Assembly (NCBI RefSeq): GCF_932526225.1
Contig: NC_064045.1
Location: 3,201,998 to 3,265,997 of the forward strand
Reading direction: 5' to 3'
Length of the DNA stretch: 64,000 nt
Origin: Nematostella vectensis
Taxonomy: Eukaryota > Cnidaria > Anthozoa > Actiniaria > Edwardsiidae
This document shows positions 21,780-32,500 of the stretch, in pieces; the stretch's first letter is position 1; each line of letters opens with the position of its first letter. A program made the translations under genes and the position numbers. The notes below the pieces were generated by a model that was not told the origin of the DNA, ran no database searches, and saw only the letters and a list, made by a program, of their open reading frames with translations.

Positions 21780-24414
21780 TCATGGCATCTCATGTCCCAA
21801 CCAATACTCCGTAGTTGAATCTAGCGAATCGGTGCAAAGGAAGGTCTCTTGCATAGGGTTATACCAACCGAACGCCTCCCACAGATTAGACACATATTCG
21901 GGTGGCCGCAGGTCACAGCCTGTCAACGGAGTGGCGCATAAATGCCATTTGCCCTTCTTTTGCTGTAGTGCCAAGGTGCAGTCCCAGCAGCTGTAGCCTT
22001 CTATGTCCACGTACGTCACGTTTTTACAGGCGGCAATGCTCTCCTCCTCAATGATGTCCCACGCTGACAGGCGTCCCTCGAGGTAGTCTCGATCTGTTAC
22101 GTTCTTCCTCGTTAGGAACTTGCAGGTAACTCGGTACGACACCGCTGTAGCTTTCACCGCTTGCATGCGCTCTCTCGATAGTCGGTACCTCGAGTGATCT
22201 CCGGGTGCCTCTTCATTGACTGAATAGTCATCCAAGTAAGACTGTCCTCGGAATTCCATGTTATGCTTACTCGCATACGATTCAATCAAAGTCCATGCTT
22301 TTTTGGGTGGCTCAAAATCACAGTATACCTTGACTTCCGTCTCAGTGTCGCTCCTAAATAGCATATACACACCTCTGAGTGGATTGGACGAGACGTCGTA
22401 CATGTCAACGCACGACTCTGGCCTGGCTGACCGCTGACAGCGATCCCCGGTAGTAGCACGTGGGCAGGCGCAAACGAAATTCCCGGTGTAAGTTCCACCG
22501 TTGAGGCATGGGTTTAAGAGATTGCAACCATTCGCCTGAAAAAACAACAAAAACAAATGTCGTTTCGTATCTTGAGATTTCGGGAAAAGGGATTGTTTTG
22601 TCACAAAATTGGCGATTGTGGAGTCGTAGATTTTTTTGACGCTTATCAATGCGGGAACTCGAGCCGTGAAAAGTTTTTGGTTAACTATTGCACCCGCAAA
22701 CAGTTATCTTTTCGCAAGGCAGAAAAATTTGAGGCTGTAAATTTGTTATCTCTATAATGAGTACTGTTCGATGTTGAACCACCATAGTTTCCTTGAAATG
22801 AATTATATTTTTGCAATCGAAAATTTTCGAAAACATCCTTTACAGCTGACATTAACTTTTAATTAGTGAGCCCGGAAAAAGTTTCAGTATATATCTTAAT
22901 CCTTAGAATAAAAAGGCTAGCGATGGGTACCTCGAGATTTCGAAAGTCTCGCAAAAATTTCGCAAAGTCTCGAAATCTCGGTGTTTTTTACGCAAGTCTC
23001 GAAGTCTGTTTTTTTTTTTTAAGAAAAACTTTAGGGGTGTCGGAGTCTCGTTTTTTTGTCTACCGCACGTTCTCGAAGTCTCGTGGCCGTGCCGATCTGT
23101 ATCTTTATTTCCAGAAAAACGATTCTCTTCTAACAAGAACAATTTCACAATCGAGTCTCGCGCTCGCATTTTTATCGAACTAAAATCTAGGGCTCGGAAA
23201 AGCTCGGAAAGGCTCGGATTCCGAAAGTTGACAAAATTCCCGGGCTCGGTATCCAAAAGGCGGGTCTCGCCGCCTCGGCAAGTCTCGGATTTACCTATCG
23301 ATACCCCTAATAAAGGCAGTATAATATGATAGCTAATGTCGTTCAAATCTTAACTCTGTGGGGGTAAATTTCGCTATCCACAACGATTTTCCATTACACG
23401 TTAATTTTTATTTTTCTTTGTTTTAAATCCTTAGAAGAAGAAAATAACTTATATTGTTTTGAATAATACTTTTGAATGCGGCTTCTTTTAACTGATAATG
23501 GGACCGTTCGTAGGCATCAATTATTAACGAACAGGAACAAGAGAAAAACCGAAAACGAATGTTACCTGCATGCGTTAACTTTTGCCTCACTTATGTGCTC
23601 GAAATTAGGAACCAGCTAATTATGTAAAATGAGATGGCTTTATGATTATTTCATTCCTTGTATGTAGAAATATTAATATATAGTTAAAAAACGCTCGAGG
23701 GAAGAATTTTAGGGTCTACAGTAAGTAATAATTTTCCTCATGCCATATAGCCCCACGAAATAAAATTAGTTAAAATCGAATTACATAATAGGAAAAAAAA
23801 TAATTGATGCGAACACAGTTCTATGACTTTCGCTATTTTACTTCAATATTTCCTGTTGTCCACAAATCATATCATCCACACTGCCTGTGAACATTAAGTA
23901 TAAAACAAAGTTGAAGTTGCGAAAACATGGAGTCAAGTCTATGTCAAAGCTGTCAAAGTAGACTCACGTGAGCACTATTGTACACATCTTAAGAATTTAT
24001 TGCCCTCGCTCCAATATACTTTTCTCGGACAATCCACACAGACATCTATTTTGGTTGTTTAAGAAATTTGACTTCCATAACAAAGCTTACCTTTTTGTTG
24101 TAATGATCGAAGTCTTTATTTTCGTGGTATTTAACCGAGTCATTGCTACATCTGTTGGTGTACAACACTTCACACGTGTGCATCCCATATTCGTCAGGTC
24201 GAACAGCGAAGTTAAACGATTGGGACGACGCATCCTTGATACTCTTCAACGCGCACTGTCCCAGACGTTTGACTTTGTGCACTTCTTTAGCTGTCACGTT
24301 TAAATAAGCCTTTTTCTCTTTTTCAAACCCGTCACTTGATGCGTGTAGAATTTGAGAGACGCACATTTTGGCTAGAGATGCGACGAAACATAGCGAGAAG
24401 AATGAACCAACCAT
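21780..24414 (-). CDS. Secreted EGF + fibrinogen-like domain protein
   Basis: Two exons, 24091-24414 and 21780-22535, join in phase 0 (AAG|GTAAGC donor, TTTTTTCAG acceptor) into about 359 aa. The start is ATG 24414; residues 1-22 form a hydrophobic signal peptide (MVGSFFSLCFVASLAKMCVS). Exon 1 then codes a Cys-containing domain of about 85 aa (RLGQCALKS, YGMHTCEVLYTNRC) that resembles PAN/apple modules of anthozoan secreted proteins. Exon 2 opens with an EGF-like domain (CNLLNPCLNGGTYTGNFVCACPR) and continues with an atypical fibrinogen C-terminal-like region (SCVDMYDVSSNPLRGVYML, VYCDFE, AWTLIES). Such proteins usually act outside the cell in adhesion or recognition of sugars. The second half of the fibrinogen fold is divergent, so ligand binding cannot be judged. 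The specific orthologue is not recognised. Confidence 0.8.
22536..24090 (-). other. Intron of the EGF/fibrinogen-like gene
   Basis: The single 1.55-kb intron. It contains a low-complexity block (about 22917-23300) in which AGTCTCG/GTCTCGA-type words recur many times on the plus strand. The edges of the block carry GATGGGTACCTCG and ATCGATACCCC, weakly inverted, so it may be an old foldback element. Confidence 0.6.
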
Positions 24415-24498
24415 TTCCACCGGAAATAGTCAACGAGCTCGCTACACAGCTTTAGTTGTGAATAATGACAACCGCTCCTTTAGTCATTCAGTTATGCT

Positions 24499-24815
24499 GA
24501 GGGGCCAAGCCATATCAAACATATTCCCCAAGGATAGTGTCATTCGTTTGCATTGCCTTATATGGTCATTGATGCCCATATTTAGAAGAGCTAAAGTTTT
24601 TCCGCTCCCTGATCTCCAGAAAATATGGTGAAAAATGCTGATTCCTGTCAATTTGAGACTCGTGGCAAGAATTTGTCCAAAAAAAAAACTGACAGCTTGG
24701 TCAAATTTTTATCTCACTAATCTTGAAAAGCCCTTAGACCCAGGCCTCCCAGAGATTGACCGAGCGGGTTTGAAGGTCACCCAAATATTGATATGCTCCT
24801 CCGTGTTTCCTGGGG
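24499..24815 (+). repeat. Dispersed repeat, copy 1 of a three-copy family
   Basis: It shares long stretches (for example CATTGCCTTATATGG, GATGCCCATATTTAGAAGAG, GTCAATTTGAGACTCG and CTTGGTCAAAT) with the copies at 47455-47765 (same strand) and 48205-49200 (opposite strand). Non-coding interspersed repeat of unknown class, probably a non-autonomous transposon. Confidence 0.75.
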
Positions 24816-25477
24816 AGGGACTGGGCAGACTACGCGCTATTCCAAAACGAGATTGAATTCAACAAAAGATTGGATTCGTCGGGGTTGCTCAAGAACGACT
24901 TCAGCTGTAACAGTTTTCTCGAGAGGGAAGTGAGAATGTGGATTTTTTACCTCATTAATTTTTATCTCAGTTCAGTTGATTTTTAAAACTTTTATTCACA
25001 TTTCTTTCTTTCCACACCTACTTGAAATGACAAATATTTAAGTGGGCAAAATACTGTATTGTATTTTCAATAAAGTCTGTGTCGAGAAATCAAGTTTGAC
25101 ATGTATAAATTTATAACTATAATTTAAAAAAACTTTCCTTTGGGTAAAGCGCTATAAACAAAAGAGGAATGAAAAATGAATAGTTCCCTTGTGGAAATGA
25201 CCAAAAGTTGGCTTTGGTACGACATTTATTATACTTTAAGGGGGAATAAAAGCCAATTTATTACAGAATTGGCTACATATATACATCACGCCTTTATACC
25301 GGATGTGTTCAATAATATTAACATTATTCCCGGTATTTAGGCATTGCATTCTTTCTATACATATAATACAATGGGAAACTTGTATATTGTGGACTTTTGG
25401 TTGAATGACACGACGAAACAAAAAAAAATTCACAGCCGAACACCATTTCAAGACATGAACGTGTGCATTTCTAGCCC
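24816..25477. other. Intergenic AT-rich sequence
   Basis: Between the dispersed repeat and the first foldback MITE. Nothing recognised. Confidence 0.45.
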
Positions 25478-25605
25478 TGGGGCCGGTTCCTAGAAAGCAG
25501 GTTAGCACTAACCCAGGGATAAATACGGCTATCTCGACTTTTGGTTGGATAAAAAGGGCTTTTATTCCTGGGCTAGCGTTAACCTGCTTTCTAGGAACCC
25601 GGCCC
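25478..25605. mobile_element. Small foldback MITE, long inverted arms
   Basis: The 128-bp element is almost entirely two inverted arms of about 45 bp: GGCCGGTTCCTAGAAAGCAG, then GTTAGCACTAACCCAGGGATAAA on the left, and the complement on the right with a few mismatches. A second, degraded copy lies at 28048-28155. Confidence 0.85.
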
Positions 25606-25931
25606 TGGTGTAGAAGGTGAGATTAAAAAACAGGCTTTTGCACTTTCGTTTGGATAAGACTGAAAGTGGATATCAGCCAATCAGCTCCAATGAAAATGGT
25701 GGAAAAAAGAGGCGCGCGCGAAAGAAAAATTGATGATCGTATGCGTGCCACTTTCCTGCCATTTTGCTAAAATATCACTCCTGCGCAAAACCTTCCTACG
25801 TTAATATGCTAATTGATATTAAAATTTTCTATTTTTAACTCTTTTGTTGGTGTGTACGATAAATGAACGTTCATACACATGTTGTTGCTCGAAAGGCATT
25901 TAAAAAGCGATTGTTCAAATACAAATGTCTG

Positions 25932-26206
25932 AAGGCCCTGTTATACTTTGTTACTCGTACGTTTTTCACTTGCGACCTGTCTCGCAAAAAAAATGTTGCA
26001 GGTCGCACGCGCATTTTTTTGCGTGTGACACCACCTTTGCAACTTGTTTTGCATTTCTCAAAGTCGCACGAAAAGTAGAACGCTCTTCTACTTTCTGCAA
26101 CAAATTGTTTCAAGTCGCAGGAAAAACGTCACGTGTGACAGGGCGCGTGCAACAGTTTTTTTGCGAGACAAGTTGCAGCCGAAAAGTCTACGTGTGACAG
26201 GGCCTT
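25932..26206. mobile_element. MITE with AAGGCCCTGT termini
   Basis: The ends AAGGCCCTGT (25932) and ACAGGGCCTTT (26206) are inverted, and GTGTGACAGGG and TCGCAC-type words recur inside. 275 bp, non-coding. The same kind of terminus appears as TTAAAGGCCCCGCTA near 44147. Confidence 0.6.
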
Positions 26207-26511
26207 TAAACAAACAAACAAAAAAAATAATAATAACAAGTTGTGTGCATACATCTAGACAGGGAAAACAGTATGTCGGCAATACGTAGAATTTTTGCTA
26301 TTTAAAAAAACTGGCCCATTTAGTCCATGTGATGACCTGTGTGTTTCTTCATGTAAAGTCTTGAATCTTCCAATCGGTCCCACGCTTTCTCGATCAAGAA
26401 CTTCGAGCACAACTAGAGTGGACTGGGGAGAACGACACAGAAACATCGTGTAGATGAGGTCGCATGTATTCATCTGTGTGTGTTAAGTGAGCACCAGGTC
26501 CCACGCGGCCG

Positions 26512-29500
26512 CTAGTACGGAGCGTATCTGTATCCGGTGCCGTAACCTACTGGCGGGGGAGGGGCGGGGACGGGAGTGCGATAGGCAGCTGGTGCTGCTG
26601 CTGCTGCCGCGGCCGCTGCGTACGCTGCCGCCTGTGAACGCAAATGAAGGAGTAAATATGCACACATGTGATGTCTTGAACCTGTCAAATTATTTATATA
26701 TATATGCGGAGCCCGAGTGCCGCAGTTTACAAAGCGTCGCTCTGTGCCTCTCAACACTGGGTTCCGGTTTCTCGGTTTCCGGTTTAAAACGAGACAAATG
26801 TCTTTGGTTAACCATATATACATTTCTTAAGCATACATCAAATAAAAAAATAGATGCAATTCGAAATAACATAGTGACTTTCTTTTTATAGTTGGGGGAG
26901 GGGGGGGGGAGAGCTGACAATCCCTCCTTATCATACGCTCACCGGCGACATGCGCTTTATTTTAACCAGGTGCCCGTATTTACTAAGCTGATGGCTCCAA
27001 CAGACACTCTCGTATGTGAACAGCTCTACTGGATATTTTTGAAATTCTTGCTTTATCATATCAAGTATTTGGAAATTTCTGCCACCGAACGTGTACTAAC
27101 AGACACTTTTTACTTGCGAAGGATTTAAACTATTTTCTAATTTCTTTTTCTGATATGAATTTGATGGTACTTACAGGGTAAGCACTGTAGGCGGCCGCGA
27201 GCTCATAGCTACAAAAATAAGGTATAAGACAATCAGTACACACCATTAAAACAGCAACAAAAAGAACAGCAGCAGCAACGACGGTAAAAGAACCGCGCAA
27301 ATGGGAGATGGACACTAAGTACATACGGGAGGGGCGGGATTATCCTCGCTCCCGCAAGATGAGTCCATTATAAATGGTGTTTGTGAGATTACTAAGGACA
27401 TACGCGAGTGGAGGGTTTACATTGGGGGGGGGGGGGGGGGGGGGAGTGGGGGTTGTTACCTTGGATATGTTGCACATGCTGGTCTTCTTAAATACGCTTC
27501 AAGACAAGCCTGATCCGCATATGCCTCGTATAAACTGTGAAAATTGTAAAAACTGTTTTCAGAGCAACACCTTTGATGATACATTAGGCTACGTTAGGCT
27601 AGCTGTTAAAGCGCTACAGTTGGCTGTGCCAAGGGTAGGCTGTGCCACAGGTTACCCACCTTACGTAACCCGGATACGCCTCGTATGCTGCTGGTATGGC
27701 TAGCTGTGGTAGCGCACGTGTGCTGAACTTCGTGATAGGTATTATCCCTCGTCTAGCTCCTCTTACTGCAGTAGCCCGTACTAGACCTGTCAATCATACG
27801 GATACCATATGAGGTCATCAGAATGTTGTTGGCTATAAAAACTAAACTCGGGAGTAGCGGAGAAAACGGCGCGCGCATGCCGCAGTGACTGGCTACTAGA
27901 CATTAAAAAGCGAAGAAATGATTAGGAGAGCAGGAAGCTCTGGGGACTTTTACGTAAACGGTGTTATTCTTCGGTATTATTATTCGACGTTGCCTCCATT
28001 GGTTTTATCTATTAGTCTATGTTACTCGGATTATATCATGGATAGAATCAGGTTAACGCTAACCCAGAGATAAAAATGGTGTTATACAATCAAATGTCTC
28101 GATAACCATATTTATCCGTGGATAAGCGCTAACCTGCTTTCGAAGAACCGGGCCCAAGGCCCTAGAAAGTGAAACAATAGCTAGCTTCAATCACTCATTC
28201 AAGAGTTGTACTAATTGAGGCTGAATGGGGTTTTCCTTCTATACTGCTGTCCCACTTTCACTTTCTTACACTGCTAAAATGTCCAATAGCCACCTTACTA
28301 TTAAAAATGGATTATTTCTTTAGGTTTAAGTTATGAACCTTTGACACGCTCTAGAAATTTGTTTATTGCACGCACCAAATCATCACGACCAACACCTACG
28401 CCCCCAACCCCACAACCCCCTCCTTAGCAAATTCTGCTACAAGTTGTTTTTAAAGTACGCTATTGGGAATCACAGCAGCCGTGCAAACAGCGCCAGAATC
28501 GTTGGGCGCAACCCGTTGCATGGAACCAATGTCATTTTTAATACTGTCGTTTTTCTAGCTGAGTCGACTAAATCCATAATATAGAAGGATTTCCTTGTAA
28601 ACGAGCAATAAATCGTGTTTACTACGCTTTAAATGGCTGCCATATTGAAATAGCAGCCCAGACCCTAAAGTTTTAGAATATCACAGGTATCCCGCACACT
28701 CGCGCCAGGCTCCTTTTGGCCATTTAGAAAAACGACAGGCTTTGATTTGTATGCAATGCTGCGCCTAGCAATGTAAAGCTGTTTGCAAACCGTGTTGCAG
28801 GATGCTGCGAAAACGAACGAGGCGTTTCTCGCACTAGATAAAGATACACAAAGATACTGGCGCTGTCTGCACAAGGAAACAAAGAGCCAATTACAGAGCA
28901 GAAAATGCTGATATTCATAGAACAACAGCCAATGAAAATAACGAAATAGATGAACATGAGAAGGAATAAATGATAGGTCGAATGAACAACAAGAATCAAC
29001 AAGTAATGCATGCATGCAAAAGCGGTACTTATCTGCACTGGACCGTCATGCACTTCGGGCACACATGCACTAGCATAATGATGGACTAAGTATTCATAGG
29101 GTACTAATCAAAGTGTTTCATGCTGTACCATTGCTATAAGGTCCTCTAGCGGGGGCCGGGCTTTTTTTCGCGTGCGGTCGTGGGGTTGCATTGTTGACCT
29201 GGATGTGAGAAAGGCCGAGTGTCAATCAAAACATGCAAGACCATGCTTTCATGAGGTCGTTATAAGCTCTCTCCATATAAGGGCATGAGTTTTCCATATA
29301 AGGGCATGGGTTTTCCATATAAGGGCACAAGTTTGCCTGGAAGGAATTGGAGGTTACCGGTCCCCAAGGATTACATAGGTGTCAGTCAGACTCAAACGTC
29401 AGCGTTATATGGGCGTGGGGACGTTTGGGAAAGAAAAAGAAAAACTTGAAAGAAACGTCAGAATAAAGATAATGCCAAATCCTTAATATTTTATATTTTT

Positions 29501-32500
29501 GAAGAATTTTTCACTCAAAGAATAATAAAAAAAAGATTTTAAAAAGTGTCGTTGGTATCCTAGCAAACGGAATATTTCTCCATCAATTTTTCATGTTCAG
29601 TTCTAGGTTAAATTTGAGTGTACAAAACTCACATTATTTTCAGAAATTGAACTCTCATTGCATTATTTGACTGTTTTAAAAATAGAACCGAGCAGTTAGT
29701 ATTGTAGGATGAATTGAAATTCACCTACATTCACGTATTATTTTGTTAGCAGCTAAAATAAATTCTTTATAAAGTCTTTATGGATCCTAATCAATCATAT
29801 GAAGATTAAATATTGCTTGTTCCTGCCCATATTTCCCGCGGACGTTTGAAAAATTAGAGGTGGGTTATTTTATGATGAAAAGAAGAAGCAAGGTCTGTGA
29901 AAGGCAGTTACGAAGTAGAATCTAAAGCCAATGCATTGTTTGGTAAGAAATAAAAGAAGTGCTTCATTAAATACCGTTCACAATATGCTCTTTGTATCAT
30001 AGAAGCTTCGACTCATTCACTCCATATTCATAACAATTTAAAAGCCATTTCCTTCTCTTCTTTTCTAGTTTTGTGTTATGGTAAGAAGCTTGTCGGCTTG
30101 ACGGGTCGAGTGACATAAAAGTGAGGCTATAAACAAGCTCAGCCAATTTATTATAAATTACCCAGAGATTTCTGGGTAATTTCAAAATAGCTGAGTTTTA
30201 AAAAATAGAAAACAAGTTTTAGAAAAGGCTTGTGACCTGGTACCCAGACTCCCTAGTAATCATGATCTTTCACTTTAGCCTCGCTTCCTTGTTGTTTGCC
30301 CCAGACCCAGACAAACATCTATAGTAATCTTTTAAAATGCATGTACCAGTGTACATTTATTTTCGTGCGTCTCTGTCAAAGCTACATAATGGTTCCGATA
30401 AAAAGAGCGTAAAGAAAACTGTTCAAAATTGCTCATTTATATACACTATCTGTCACCAGCTCACAAAGCTTCCATCCGATTAAAATGCCTTGTGCGTATA
30501 TAAGATTGTTCCATGCATAATGATACCTCGACTTTTCTCCCATCAACTATCGTCCCGTTCAGCTTTTCTCTCGCCTTGTTCGCTTCTGCAGCGGTATTGA
30601 ACGTTACAAACCCGAATCCCTGCGAATGAAAAGTTAGAATTGAAATCCATTTGAAAAAAAAAAAGCTGACCTAACGCCAGCGTACCTTTCCTCCCTCACC
30701 TCGATTCGCAAATTCAGAGGATTGGGGCGAGTTGGAAAGCGAACAGCATGCTGGGACGATTTTAGGGGGCGCAATTTAACATGGCTTTGAAAGATGCCGA
30801 TATGTGAATCTAAGTAACGAAGATATTCCGGGATCAGAATAGCCAACACCTATCTTTTTCTAGTTTCATTCAATATCAAATCAGCATGTCAACGACATGT
30901 TGAATTGAGTCCCCTGAAATCTCCCCAGCACGCTGTTCGCTTATCAACTCGCCCCAATCCCCAATCCAATGGCGGTCAGTGCTCCCTTTTCGAACTGTAA
31001 TTTTAATAATTATGGTAGCAAACCCTCAAATTCAACTTCCATCATATGTTCCACATATATTTGCTCCCTTGGATCTGAGCTAGTGTAGTTTTATTCTTAC
31101 CTTTGATCCCCTTTCATTATAAATAATTTCAACATCTGCTATAACACCGAATGACTGTAAAAAGGATAAGGGTAAATCAGTAGAAGTTTTATCAGATGTG
31201 AAGGAACATCAATGAGTACTGTGAACATTCTATCACACGAGACAAGTAATAAATGGATACCCCCCTAATGGCTACACACTACACACCATATGTACCACCC
31301 CTGACAGGGCCATGGTAGGCTTCCAGAAAAATTGAAGGGGGGTTCACGATACAGAGACATTAAGAAAACTTGGGAGATGGGCACAGCTACGTCCCTAAAG
31401 GTCATTTACCTTTATAAATTTTGAAAGACTGGGGGCACTCTAACCCTCCCCCTCCCGGCTATTTCCTATGCCACGCCCTCAAAGCTAGTATTTTGAGCGC
31501 GGAAAATTTTCTTTATGGAAACTCGCTTTAACACGCATACTTAATAAGTACTTAATTTTCGTTTCTATAAGAGCCTTCTAGCCCAGTGGGGCGGTTCTTT
31601 CGAATCTCAAGACCCCGCTACACATTTCAGAGCCCTGGAGAGTCGGGAGACATGTAGACTAAAGGCACTTGCCGATCTTTTTGACATGATCAAATTCCAA
31701 ACGCTGGTGCAAAGAACAGGCCCTTTTAAGGTCCTTATAGAGAGCTCTTTATTTGTTTAAAGCGCTTTTATTGCTCGTGGACGTTAAGTGAGAGACAAGT
31801 CTGATAGTTCTTTTTTAATAAGTTTTAATCTAAATCATCAATATAAACGTTATCCTTTTAATGCTCTTATAAGACGTTGTCGGGCTTTAATAACCCTTAA
31901 TCTCTTTATGGCATTTCAAGACCGAAGGAATCTATTTGATTGCACAAGACACTTAACTAATGATAGACAAATGAATCTACTTCAACTGAAGTTGTCGTCA
32001 CATTGCGAACTATGCGGTTTAAATGGCGGGTCGCGGTAAGAAAATTAGAAAAGACCATAATATAATACACAGGGTATTCACAGGGTATTCACAGGGTATT
32101 CACAGGGTATTCACAACCCTGCCACTGACACTTCAAAGGGGATCTGTCTGCCGCAATTGTTTATTCCTAGCAGCTATACGGCCAGATATCTTGTAGCTCT
32201 ATCAGTAAATAATGGAGAATAAATCCAAAAAAGTTTCACAAGCTTTAAAAAGTCTCTGCTGGTTTGTGACCTTCTTGCTAAAATATGGCTCGGTTATATC
32301 TATCTACACCCCTTCCTCATCCCCGCACACCACCCATCACCTTCTCACACCATCCACCACATTCTCTGCCCTCTTTCCCACATACCGTCCATCAACTATC
32401 CTTAAAGATTCTTTTTGAAAATGGCGCGCACTTACCCCAAACATTTGTCGAAGATCATTATCCCTAAACCTAAATGGTATATTTGTGACATGAAGTCGTT

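Noticed and set aside
26255..26473. 72-codon frame just after the RBFOX stop
   Set aside because: Most likely RBFOX 3' UTR; no family similarity.
28724..29062. Minus-strand frames between RBFOX exons (rich in Phe, Tyr, Cys)
   Set aside because: They lie in an intron, conflict with the phase of flanking RBFOX exons, and have intron-like composition.
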